Origin: DATMNI01 sp035570275
GTDB taxonomy: Bacteria > Acidobacteriota > Terriglobia > Bryobacterales > Bryobacteraceae
Length of the DNA stretch: 14,904 bases
Direction of reading: 5' to 3'
Assembly (NCBI GenBank): GCA_035570275.1
Contig: DATMNI010000366.1
Location: 1-14,904, forward strand
Part shown: piece after piece, positions 8,601 to 14,904 of the stretch
Numbering within the stretch: position 1 is the first letter of the stretch
Layout: every line of letters begins with the position of its first letter
Translations under genes and position numbers: made by a program
The notes under the pieces: model-generated
Databases searched by the model: none
What the model was told of the DNA's origin: nothing
What the model saw: only the letters and a program-made list of their open reading frames with translations

Positions 8601-8882
8601 TCCGTTCTGCTTGGATCGACTTACCGGGCCGATCTGACGCTATGTGCACTCCCTTTGCGGCGGCGCTTGTGTTGTCTCACAAAGAGTAGGTTTTGCAACG
8701 CTCGGCGAGGCCAATGAAATCAGCCCTGGCAGAGTCTCATAATTCACTCTCAAAACCGAATGCACGTCGTCGAGTTGGGCCACGGGTTTTCCCCCAGCGG
8801 GGCTGAGCAGGTTGCACGGCTACATTTTGCCCGACCGCGTGCGCCGGGCTGAAGTCCGGCACAGGATGAATCCAGCCCTACC
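8601..8882. other. Gap between convergent genes
   Basis: 282 bases between the ends of the cyanophycinase-like gene and the minus-strand receptor gene. No gene is visible. The only clear structure is the hairpin at 8843-8860 and, just after it, the short palindrome GGAT-GA-ATCC at 8864-8873. Confidence 0.5.
8843..8860. repeat. Hairpin repeat, candidate shared transcript end
   Basis: GCCGGGCTGAAGTCCGGC folds into a 7-base-pair stem (one G-T pair) closing a TGAA tetraloop. It sits 22 bases beyond the receptor stop codon, between convergent genes. No T-run follows on either strand, so it is not a classical Rho-independent terminator. It may be a dispersed intergenic repeat that stabilises 3' ends. 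Confidence 0.55.
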
Positions 8883-11800
8883 CTAGAAGGCGAACCTCAA
8901 AGACATCTCGATGCGGCGATTGTTCGCCGTGCTTCCGCCGCCGCCGCCGCCCGGGCCACCGCCGCCTGGGCCACCGCCACCACCAAAACCGGTGTTGACG
9001 CTGGTGGGTTGGCCGAACTGCGGCGAGTTCAGAACGCCGACATAACCGCCGGGATTGAAGTGGTTCAAAACGTTGTTGAACACCAGCGAGAGTGTAACGT
9101 TGTAACGGTGCTCGGTGAGATCGCCACCGCCGCCGGGGCCGCCACGGCCGCCGCCGGGGCCACCGCCACCGCCCATGCGCATGCCGCCCCCGCCTCCGCC
9201 GCCGCGAGGGCCACCGCCGCCGGGGCCACCGCCGCCAGGGCCACCGCCCATGCCGCCGCGTCCACCGCCGTCCCCACCGCGTCCGCCGCCCGGACCGCCG
9301 CCCATGTCCCCACCGGCGCCGGCCAAGGCATTACCTCGCCGAGGCGGACCGAAGCCGAACGTGCGCGCTACCCGCATGTTTATGGAGATCATGCCGGCGC
9401 TGGTCAGGTAGTTGCGCGGGACCAGACTGGAGCCTCCACCGGCAATCGGATCGGTGCAGAAATCGCCGAAAGCCGTCTGGTCCGGAACCTGGCACGAACC
9501 GGTCGCGAACGTAGGACGCCCATTCTTCAGGGTGTCGCCATAGATATCGCGCCCCAGAGTTACGTCGTACGGTGTGCCCGACTGCAGCGTGACAAAGGGG
9601 CTGAGCCGGATATTCAACGGCGCCAGCACCGAGCCGATCAACTGAAAGCGGTGTTTGCGATCCAGCGAGGAGCGTCCATAATCCTGCTGGAAGTTGTACG
9701 GATTACTCGGGGTTCCGGGCAGGTCATGCGCGTTGTTATAGCTGTAGTTGCCGAACAGCGAAACCTTGGCGTTGAAACGCGTGTTGAAATTCACCATCAG
9801 GATGTTCTGCTTGAGCAGGCCGCCCGATTCGTATTCGAAAAGATTGCCGGCGGCTGCGCCGTAAGGCCGCAAGCCACTGGCGGACTGCCCGAAGACATAG
9901 GTGCCCGGCAGCGGAGTGTTGATGGGTATGGTCTGTGACAGGTGGAGGGCGCGGGTATTGGTATACGTGAGCGCGACGGTGGTGGAGTGCGGCAACTGGC
10001 GCTCCACGCCGATGGCGGACTGCATCATGTAATCGGGACGCAGCCTGGCGTCCAGCACATAGATGCTGTTCTGCGACGGAGTCAGCCCCGCGATGGGCGG
10101 GACATTGGGAAACGTGTCCGGATTCGTCACGGTAAAGTTCAGTTGGTTGGTGCCGTTGAGCAGGTTCGCGCGCTCGACAGTGCTTTCATTGACCCGGTCA
10201 TAGAAGATTCCGAATCCGCCGCGGAACACGGTCTTTTGGCGGCCGTTCTTGGCGTTGCCGGGGGCCCAGGCAAAACCGAAGCGGGGGGCGAAATCCTTGT
10301 GGTCGACTACGTTGTTCTGGGTTTCGTAGCGAATCCCGAAGCTGAACGTCAGATTCGCCTTCACGCGCCAGTCGTCCTGGGCGAACAGGCCCGCATCGTA
10401 CTGCGCGATGCTGGAGTAAGCGGTGCCGGTGTCAATGACAAACTGCGAAGCGCCGCCGCCAAACTGGCGGATCTGCGCCGGGAGAAAGCCCGCCTGCTGG
10501 AAAAGCAGAGTGCGGCGATACTGCTCGATCCCGAGGATCGTGGTGGTCTGGCCGGGAACAATCTGGTTGTTGGCGTCCAACACAGGGGCCACGCCGCCAT
10601 CGAAGAAGAACTGGCCGCCGAAACCGTTGGGCGACTGGTTGCGGTCGGACTCGCGGCGAACGCGCCCGCCGTACCGGAAGGTGTGCGTTCCATGAGAGAT
10701 CGAAGTGTTGTTCTGCAATTCGTAGTGCACCCGGGTGTCGTAATTGTTGCCCCAGTTGGCGCCACCCGAGTTAAACGCGCCGGACACGCTGATGGAGGGG
10801 AGCAGATTGCCGATGGAATTCGTGTAATTCCGTGTGTATTGGAAGCGGGTTTCGTTTACCACATGGAGATTGACAATCGAGGTCTCGGTGACCATCAGGT
10901 TCTGCTGGTCTCCGGTCGAGTTGTATTCGCTATTGGCGAACGGCGGGGGGAGCGAGCGGCCGCCGATGCCCTGATTCTGACGCGAATTCCAGCCCTCTTC
11001 GAAACGCGCCACCAGAGTATTATTGGTGCTCAGGGCATAATCGACGCGGCCGTCCATGGTGTTGCGCGTATTGGGCGTTACCACCGACTCGGAAATCAGG
11101 CTTTGCTGCAAGGAGACAGGGTCGAGGTAAGGAGCGTAGATGATAGCGTTGTCGGTGATCTGCCGCCGGGTGAAGTCGAGGAAGAACGAAGACTTCTTGC
11201 TGATGGGGCCGCCGACGTTGCCGCCAAAAGTCCGGCTGGAGAAATCCGGCTTGTTGGTCGAGAACGGGTTACGGGAATTGAAAATCCCATCGCTGTCGTT
11301 GAAGTTCATGCTGCCGCGGTAACGGTCGGTGCCGGGCCGGGTCAAAATCTCGATGCGGCCGAAACCAAGGCGGTCGTACTCGGCGGAAAAGGGATTCTGG
11401 TTGATGCGGATCTCGCGAATGGATTCCTTGGGAGGCAATTGGCCGCCGCTGAAGCCATCGATATAAATAGATCCGCCGTTGGGGCCCGCGCCCGGGCCTG
11501 CCAGGGCCTGCAGAGCGTCGGAAAGGTCGTCGGGATCGTCAGGCAGCGCAGCCAGGTCTTCGCCGCGCAGCACCAGCGCCGTGGCATTGTTGTCTGGCTC
11601 CACGCTGACACTGGGGCCGGGATCGCCCTTGACTGTGACTTCCTGCTTCTCCGCCAGCACATTCATCTGAACCGGCAACACCAGGTTGGCTCCGGCGGCG
11701 ATGGTGACCGGCTTATTCACCGGAGAGAAGCCTGGGAACGTGACGTGGACTGTGTACTGGCCGGGCGCCAGACCCTGAAACGTATACGTCCCATCGGCCT

Positions 11801-11981
11801 GCGTCTGGGCCGTCTTGGTGGCCCCATTGCCGGTAAGCGTAATGTTGGCCGCCGGTATGACGGCGCCGGAATCGTCCGTCATGGTGCCACGCAGCGTGCC
11901 GAACGTCTGTTGGGCAATTGCGCACAACGCGACGAGCGCCACTGCCGATAAAATTAAACCGATCCTTCGCAAGTTAACCAT
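8883..11981 (-). CDS. Oar-like TonB-dependent outer-membrane receptor with glycine-rich insert
   Basis: A 1032-residue outer-membrane protein. A Sec signal peptide ends at about residue 24 (LVALCAIAQ). A carboxypeptidase-regulatory-like Ig domain (about 25-115) includes the TFGTLRGTM and ADGTYTFQGLAPGQY segments. A plug-like region (about 130-260) contains IYIDGF, REIRINQNPFSAEYD and RIEILTRPGT. The beta-barrel runs to a C-terminal RFAF with the terminal Phe typical of BAM-recognised barrels. The family imports large ligands (glycans, peptides) with TonB energy, or acts as an Oar-type adhesin; the ligand is unknown. The frame extends to 12026, but I start at 11981 because GAGG lies 5 bases upstream and the signal peptide follows. 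Glycine-rich tracts at about residues 886-955 and 998-1016 interrupt the last barrel segments and are unusual. It lies 118 bases after the DUF5666 gene, a likely operon partner. Confidence 0.88.
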   Translation of the reverse strand: MVNLRRIGLILSAVALVALCAIAQQTFGTLRGTMTDDSGAVIPAANITLTGNGATKTAQTQADGTYTFQGLAPGQYTVHVTFPGFSPVNKPVTIAAGANLVLPVQMNVLAEKQEVTVKGDPGPSVSVEPDNNATALVLRGEDLAALPDDPDDLSDALQALAGPGAGPNGGSIYIDGFSGGQLPPKESIREIRINQNPFSAEYDRLGFGRIEILTRPGTDRYRGSMNFNDSDGIFNSRNPFSTNKPDFSSRTFGGNVGGPISKKSSFFLDFTRRQITDNAIIYAPYLDPVSLQQSLISESVVTPNTRNTMDGRVDYALSTNNTLVARFEEGWNSRQNQGIGGRSLPPPFANSEYNSTGDQQNLMVTETSIVNLHVVNETRFQYTRNYTNSIGNLLPSISVSGAFNSGGANWGNNYDTRVHYELQNNTSISHGTHTFRYGGRVRRESDRNQSPNGFGGQFFFDGGVAPVLDANNQIVPGQTTTILGIEQYRRTLLFQQAGFLPAQIRQFGGGASQFVIDTGTAYSSIAQYDAGLFAQDDWRVKANLTFSFGIRYETQNNVVDHKDFAPRFGFAWAPGNAKNGRQKTVFRGGFGIFYDRVNESTVERANLLNGTNQLNFTVTNPDTFPNVPPIAGLTPSQNSIYVLDARLRPDYMMQSAIGVERQLPHSTTVALTYTNTRALHLSQTIPINTPLPGTYVFGQSASGLRPYGAAAGNLFEYESGGLLKQNILMVNFNTRFNAKVSLFGNYSYNNAHDLPGTPSNPYNFQQDYGRSSLDRKHRFQLIGSVLAPLNIRLSPFVTLQSGTPYDVTLGRDIYGDTLKNGRPTFATGSCQVPDQTAFGDFCTDPIAGGGSSLVPRNYLTSAGMISINMRVARTFGFGPPRRGNALAGAGGDMGGGPGGGRGGDGGGRGGMGGGPGGGGPGGGGPRGGGGGGGMRMGGGGGPGGGRGGPGGGGDLTEHRYNVTLSLVFNNVLNHFNPGGYVGVLNSPQFGQPTSVNTGFGGGGGPGGGGPGGGGGGSTANNRRIEMSLRFAF
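8934..9330 (-). repeat. Glycine-tract minisatellite inside the receptor gene
   Basis: Two low-complexity stretches (about 8934-8988 and 9115-9330) are built from short repeated units. On the plus strand these read as runs such as GGGCCACCGCCGCC, encoding GGGPGGG-like peptide on the minus strand. They flank the penultimate barrel segment (HRYNVTLSLVFNN). Such tracts are prone to slippage, so length could differ between cells; a change not divisible by three would remove the C-terminal barrel signal. Confidence 0.7.
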
Positions 11982-12067
11982 CCCATCCTCTATTTGTTCG
12001 AACTGGTCGTTTTTTCCGGATTGCAAAATTGTTACCGGGCGCCGTGTTCCCGGCTGCCCTGACTGCC

Positions 12068-12110
12068 GTGTTACTTGACCGCGCGTTACTGACCGCGTGT
12101 TACTGACCGC
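12068..12110. repeat. Three tandem 14-15-base repeats across the DUF5666 stop codon
   Basis: Copies on the plus strand: GTGTTACTTGACCGC (12068-12082), GCGTTACTGACCGC (12083-12096) and GTGTTACTGACCGC (12097-12110). The third copy holds the DUF5666 gene's stop codon and last codons, and each copy carries the same TTA, a stop on the minus strand. They fill part of the gap before the receptor gene. Probably a slippage duplication; a binding site for a regulator is possible. Confidence 0.7.
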
Positions 12111-13260
12111 CGGTATCGCCTCCGCCTCCGCCCAGATTCCAGCCGCTCATGATGTCGCGGGTAGCGTTGGGAGAAGCCGTAAGCAGGGGCTCCACACCGG
12201 CCAGCAGCGTGATGGCGGTGACACGGCCGGGGTCGCTGCCTTGCGTGGTGGAAACCATAATCGCGTCGCCGGGCTTCAAGTCTGTCAGCGGCAGCGGTGG
12301 CAGCGCGTCCAGCATCTGGCCGACATCGCCGCCGCGGCCTCCGCCCATCCCCCGGCCTGGTCCGCCCGGGCCGCCGCCGCGTTGGCCCGCAGGAGCAGTC
12401 TGCGCCGCCTGGCCATATCGGCGGGCCAGCATGCCAGCCATCTGGTCGGTCAGTTTCTTCATGGCGGAATCGGCCGTCACCCGGATGGTCAATGGCTTCT
12501 TGGTGGCCAAATCCTTCACCTTGAGTTCCCCCGTCCCGGCATCGATGGAGGTGATGGTGGCCGCGATCTGGCGGAAGGAGCCGGAAACGATCCTCTCGGC
12601 TTTGATTACGCTGCCGTCCTCATTTTTCTCGCCCAGAACCCGCATCTGGTCCCCAACGGCGATCTCAGGGAAACTGCTGGGCTTGGCATCGGAAAAGCGC
12701 GCCGAATCGAGCGCGTAGCGGTGGTATGTGGTTTTGTCGGATGGCTGGACCGTAATGGTGCGCTGCCCGGCCTTAATCGTGGCAGTCTTGGCGGCCGCAT
12801 CGAGGGCCGTGACAGTGCCGGTGGCGCCACGCTTCTTCCAGTCGTCCTGATCCTTCTGTTGCAGGTCGGCGATGTCGGCTTTGGTACGGACAATCAGCGA
12901 ACTGGCCTGCAGCGTCTTCTGCTCGGTTCCGCTGGCATCGGGCGTGGCCCGTATGATTGCCACCACCCGGTCGCCGGCGGCCAGGCTGGAAAAGAGCATC
13001 TTACTTCCCTTTTTGGGATCGGTCTCGCCGGGCGGCATGTGCAGCACCAGTGTCTTCTCGGTGGTGGCGATGGTGACGGCTTCGCCCTTGTCGGTCTTTA
13101 AGGTTAACTGGTTATTAGGGGCATCCACAGCCGTAACCGAACCGGCAACCTGGCTCCGGGCCGCCGCCGGCTGCTGGGCGTGCGCCAGGACTCCGCCGCA
13201 CAGGGCTGCGAGCGTCGCTAGTCCGAAGCGGGCTAGTGCGAGGGTGTCAAGAACCTTCAT
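12100..13260 (-). CDS. Exported DUF5666 multi-repeat protein with glycine-rich linker
   Basis: A 386-residue exported protein. The signal peptide is residues 1-28 (cleavage after AHA). It is followed by three DUF5666-like beta modules, each opening with a V-x-x-x-D pattern: GSVTAVDAP (about 38-125), GTVTALDAA (about 145-215) and ATITSIDAG (about 228-285). A glycine-rich linker (GGGPGGPGRGMGGGRGG) leads to a last module with LPLTDLKPGDAIMV. DUF5666 has no established function; the OB-like repeats suggest a periplasmic or surface structural or binding role. ATG 13260 is chosen over an upstream in-frame ATG at 13293 because AGGAG lies 4 bases before it and the signal peptide starts there. It precedes the receptor gene on the same strand, and both share glycine-rich composition. 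A joint role at the envelope is inferred. Confidence 0.82.
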   Translation of the reverse strand: MKVLDTLALARFGLATLAALCGGVLAHAQQPAAARSQVAGSVTAVDAPNNQLTLKTDKGEAVTIATTEKTLVLHMPPGETDPKKGSKMLFSSLAAGDRVVAIIRATPDASGTEQKTLQASSLIVRTKADIADLQQKDQDDWKKRGATGTVTALDAAAKTATIKAGQRTITVQPSDKTTYHRYALDSARFSDAKPSSFPEIAVGDQMRVLGEKNEDGSVIKAERIVSGSFRQIAATITSIDAGTGELKVKDLATKKPLTIRVTADSAMKKLTDQMAGMLARRYGQAAQTAPAGQRGGGPGGPGRGMGGGRGGDVGQMLDALPPLPLTDLKPGDAIMVSTTQGSDPGRVTAITLLAGVEPLLTASPNATRDIMSGWNLGGGGGDTGGQ

Positions 13261-13559
13261 CCGTCTCCTCTTCTGGATTGCAATCATGAACATGGAGAAG
13301 GGCGAAGGGCGTTTCCGGAAGGTTACATACCGAGTGGCGCCGGAGAGATGGGGAGCACAACGATTCTTGGCTGTATGGTTTTTGGCTTAAAAACAACTAC
13401 GGCAGAAATGATGATTCTGAGGGAGATGAGGGCGGGATCGGAAACGGTGGGGGGAAAAAGCTGGAACGCCGCGCAGGTCAACCTGGTCGATACTGACCCT
13501 TGGTCCTGGTTCCTTGACGCTACGCGGCTCACCAGCAAATTGCGGCTGGAAGAAACGCG
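13261..13559. other. Upstream region of the DUF5666 gene
   Basis: 299 bases between the lysine-rich gene stop and the DUF5666 start, both on the minus strand. No gene is supported. A weak hairpin CCAGC/GCTGG (13532-13536, 13545-13549) lies just after the lysine-rich stop codon without a T-run. The promoter for the DUF5666/receptor unit should be here, but no hexamer pair is convincing. Confidence 0.45.
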
Positions 13560-13724
13560 TTAGTGCGCGGCTCCGCCGTCCTTCTTGGGGGCGTCTTCCT
13601 TCTTTTTGCTGCCCTTCTTCTTTTTCTTGGTGTCTTCCTTCTTGGGGGCGTCCTGGGCGAACGTCACGGCCACAGTACCGAAAGCGAACGTCAGGGCGAG
13701 CATCAGCGTTGCGAGTTTCTTCAT
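13560..13724 (-). CDS. Small lysine-rich exported protein (54 residues)
   Basis: A 54-residue protein. Residues 1-24 form a signal peptide (MKKLATLMLALTFAFG..., ending TFAQ). The mature part is 30 residues with 12 lysines, and it has an internal repeat: DAPKKED near the start and EDAPKKD near the end, flanking a KKKKKGSKKK core. The ribosome-binding site AGGAG lies 10 bases upstream of the ATG. Export, signal and ribosome-binding site together make it a real gene despite its size and its overlap with longer spurious frames. No function is known to me. A strongly basic exported peptide might bind nucleic acid, lipopolysaccharide or acidic polymers. Similar tiny lysine-rich exported proteins occur in Acidobacteria as I recall them, without assigned roles. 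It is divergent from the HU/TIR pair. Confidence 0.75.
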   Translation of the reverse strand: MKKLATLMLALTFAFGTVAVTFAQDAPKKEDTKKKKKGSKKKEDAPKKDGGAAH

Positions 13725-13771
13725 TTGGGCGGATCTCCTTTGGATTCGACGATTCTTTCTCGTCTGCGGCT

Positions 13772-13777
13772 ATCATA
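13772..13777 (-). promoter_or_regulatory. Candidate -10 box of the lysine-rich gene
   Basis: On the minus strand this reads TATGAT, five of six bases of the sigma-70 -10 consensus, 47 bases from the start codon. A weak -35 candidate, GGGACC, lies 17 bases upstream (13795-13800). One arm of the inverted repeat (13785-13793) falls in the spacer between the two, a typical place for an operator. Confidence 0.35.
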
Positions 13778-13784
13778 GCGAACC

Positions 13785-13838
13785 TCACATGAAAGGTCCC
13801 TTAACCCACAATTAAAATCGGTTCATGTGACAGTCACA
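13785..13838. promoter_or_regulatory. Inverted repeat and overlapping palindrome in divergent promoter region
   Basis: TCACATGAA (13785-13793) and TTCATGTGA (13822-13830) are perfect 9-base inverted repeats 28 bases apart. The right arm overlaps TGTGACAGTCACA (13826-13838), a perfect palindrome around one central base. TGTGA/TCACA half-sites recall CRP/FNR-type targets, but the spacing is 3 bases, not 6. The site lies between the lysine-rich gene and the HU-like gene, so one regulator could control both directions. An AT-rich TAAAAT (13813-13818) could be the plus-strand -10 box. Confidence 0.45.
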
Positions 13839-13953
13839 AGGAATTTCATTTTTCTCGATTTTCCGCAACCAGTTGTTTTTCAATCGGTTAGCTAGGCGGG
13901 ACGGCGGCTGGAGCGTCGGGATCGGCAAGCCACCTTGTTAGAGTGGAATCGGC

Positions 13954-14163
13954 ATGAAGAAGCCCGACATTGCGAAACGGATCGCCCGGCAGAGTGGTGT
14001 GACCCAAGCCGAGGCGGCGGACCGCCTGGACCGCGTGATTCACGAGATCCTCACAGACCTTCGAAAGGGGACACCTACGTCGCTTCCCGGCCTGGGCCGC
14101 TTCGTACGGGGCACCGACGGCAAGGTCTCGTTCGAGCCGGAGAGCGGGCCCCGCCATGGTTAG
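13954..14163 (+). CDS. Arm-less HU-like small protein
   Basis: A 69-residue protein resembling the HU/IHF family. Residues 3-15 (KPDIAKRIARQSG) match helix 1, and residues 17-38 match helix 2 with the small helix-turn. The beta signature follows as SLPGLGRF (43-50) and then VSFEP (58-62). HU proteins are about 90 residues and carry long beta arms with an R-x-G-R-N-P-x-T-G motif that grip DNA; that segment is missing, and the chain jumps from GLGRF to the FEP end. It may dimerise, or pair with its neighbour, without normal DNA bending. Ribosome-binding site weak (GAGTGG). Its stop overlaps the next gene's start by 8 bases (ATGGTTAG), implying translational coupling. It could instead be a decayed HU, but the intact tight operon argues against this. 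Confidence 0.75.
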   Translation: MKKPDIAKRIARQSGVTQAEAADRLDRVIHEILTDLRKGTPTSLPGLGRFVRGTDGKVSFEPESGPRHG

Positions 14164-14719
14164 CCGTTCTTTAACCGAACAACTGGCGCAGGTGGTGATA
14201 AAGGGAGTCGCGGCCGGTAAAATCGTCGAGATCGACGGTTTGGGCGTGTTTTATCCCGACCCGGTTGGCGGATTACGTTTCGAGCCGCGTGATTTGCCGC
14301 AGGTTTTTATCGCGTACGGCAAAGAGGACAGCGCCGCCGCCAGCCAACTCTACGATGAACTGGATGCGGCCGGCTTCGGCGCCTGGCTGGACATTCGCAA
14401 GCTATTGCCCGGCCAGAACTGGCCGCGCGCCATCGAAAGCGCCATTGAGGACTCGGATTTCTTTATCGCCTGCTTTTCCACGAACTCGGTCAGAAAAAAG
14501 GGCGGCTTCCAGATCGAAATCCGGTACGCGCTGGATTGCGCGCGCCGCCTGCCGCTGGACGAGATCTTCCTGGTCCCCGTGCGCCTGAACGAGTGCGCAG
14601 TGCCGCGATCGATCCAAACCGAGTGGCATTACCTCGACCTTTTCCCGGACTGGCAGCGCGGCGTCCGTAACCTGGTTGGGATGATGCGGCGCGAGGTGAG
14701 CAGGCGCACGGCACATTAA
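14156..14719 (+). CDS. Half-HU module fused to a TIR domain (candidate NADase)
   Basis: A 187-residue protein. Residues 5-47 resemble the second helix and beta part of HU (LTEQLAQVVIKGVAAGK, then DGLGVF and LRFEP), parallel to GLGRF/SFEP in the preceding gene's product. Residues 49-175 form a TIR domain: VFIAYGKED (50-58), FGAWLDIRKLLPGQNW (74-89), AIEDSDFFIACFS (96-108), IEIRYAL (120-126) and IFLVPVRL. E121 lies where TIR NADases keep the catalytic glutamate. Bacterial TIR proteins of this kind often break NAD or make cyclic ADP-ribose signals in phage defence. Helix 1 of HU is missing, so a mixed dimer with the 69-residue partner is plausible. The start is set by the 8-base overlap with the upstream gene. 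Enzyme activity is inferred, not shown. Confidence 0.82.
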   Translation: MVSRSLTEQLAQVVIKGVAAGKIVEIDGLGVFYPDPVGGLRFEPRDLPQVFIAYGKEDSAAASQLYDELDAAGFGAWLDIRKLLPGQNWPRAIESAIEDSDFFIACFSTNSVRKKGGFQIEIRYALDCARRLPLDEIFLVPVRLNECAVPRSIQTEWHYLDLFPDWQRGVRNLVGMMRREVSRRTAH

Positions 14720-14741
14720 AAGACAGTCTGGGGTCCCGGCT

Positions 14742-14904
14742 TTAAAGATACAGTTCTATGGAGACATTGGAGCGTGTGTAAGGCGAGGCGACGACGCGCT
14801 CGGGTGGGATGTGCCGGAAGCCTGCGGATTCATACAGCCGGATCGCCGCCCCAAGCTTTCGGTTCGTTTCCAGATAGAGACGCGTTGCGCCCGAAGCGCG
14901 GGCC
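14742..14904 (-). CDS. GNAT acetyltransferase, C-terminal fragment (cut by window edge)
   Basis: The last 53 codons of a minus-strand gene that continues past 14904; the stop TAA is at 14742-14744. The peptide contains LYLETN, then KLGAAIRLYESAGFRHI, and ends SIELYL. LYLETN and the A-x-x-LYESAGF pattern are typical of motif B and the C-terminal strands of GNAT N-acetyltransferases, which move an acetyl group from acetyl-CoA to an amine. The substrate cannot be judged. It converges with the TIR gene, with only 22 bases between stop codons. Whether it belongs to the same system is unknown; opposite strand argues against one operon. Confidence 0.8.
   Translation of the reverse strand, partial: ARASGATRLYLETNRKLGAAIRLYESAGFRHIPPERVVASPYTRSNVSIELYL

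Noticed and set aside
9942..11951. 669-residue plus-strand open frame
   Set aside because: Antisense to the receptor gene and without recognisable domains.
13387..13788. 133-residue minus-strand frame over the lysine-rich gene
   Set aside because: It is out of frame with the small gene, which has the signal peptide and ribosome-binding site; the longer frame has neither.
13826..13838. CRP binding site
   Set aside because: TGTGA and TCACA are present but separated by 3 bases rather than the 6 that CRP requires; kept only as a generic palindrome.

Overview
The window looks like a piece of chromosome from a GC-rich bacterium of the Acidobacteriota, most likely the Solibacter/Bryobacter branch. 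This is an inference from gene content: a planctomycete-type cytochrome (DUF1549/DUF1553, with a LamG insert), an Oar-like TonB-dependent receptor with an N-terminal carboxypeptidase-regulatory domain, a multi-DUF5666 protein, a tiny lysine-rich exported protein, and non-coding stretches full of short GC-rich palindromes. I see no rRNA, tRNA, CRISPR array, transposase or phage gene. High GC content gives long open frames antisense to most real genes; these were discarded.

Layout. Positions 44-3109 (minus): exported multidomain cytochrome-like protein, followed by an 818-base non-coding stretch with palindromic repeats. Positions 3928-5586 (minus): exported DPP III-like zinc metallopeptidase, divergent from a fucose-isomerase-like protein at 5697-7307 (plus). 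After a 387-base non-coding stretch comes an exported cyanophycinase-like S51 peptidase (7695-8600, plus). It converges, across a hairpin-bearing gap, on the Oar-like receptor (8883-11981, minus). The receptor lies 118 bases downstream of a DUF5666 protein on the same strand (12100-13260), a probable two-gene unit in which both products carry glycine-rich tracts. Upstream is a 54-residue lysine-rich exported protein (13560-13724, minus).

The right end holds the most unusual unit. A 69-residue HU-like protein without the DNA-binding arms (13954-14163, plus) overlaps by 8 bases a gene (14156-14719) whose product joins a half-HU module to a TIR domain that keeps the candidate catalytic glutamate. 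The pair is divergent from the lysine-rich protein. The shared upstream region contains a 9-base inverted repeat and a 13-base palindrome that look like operator sites. A GNAT acetyltransferase fragment enters from the right edge, convergent with the TIR gene.

Most of the exported proteins point to a life of scavenging polymers and peptides. The HU/HU-TIR pair is the best candidate for an undescribed system, possibly a DNA- or nucleoid-linked NAD-consuming defence or stress module, but its function is inferred from domains only.
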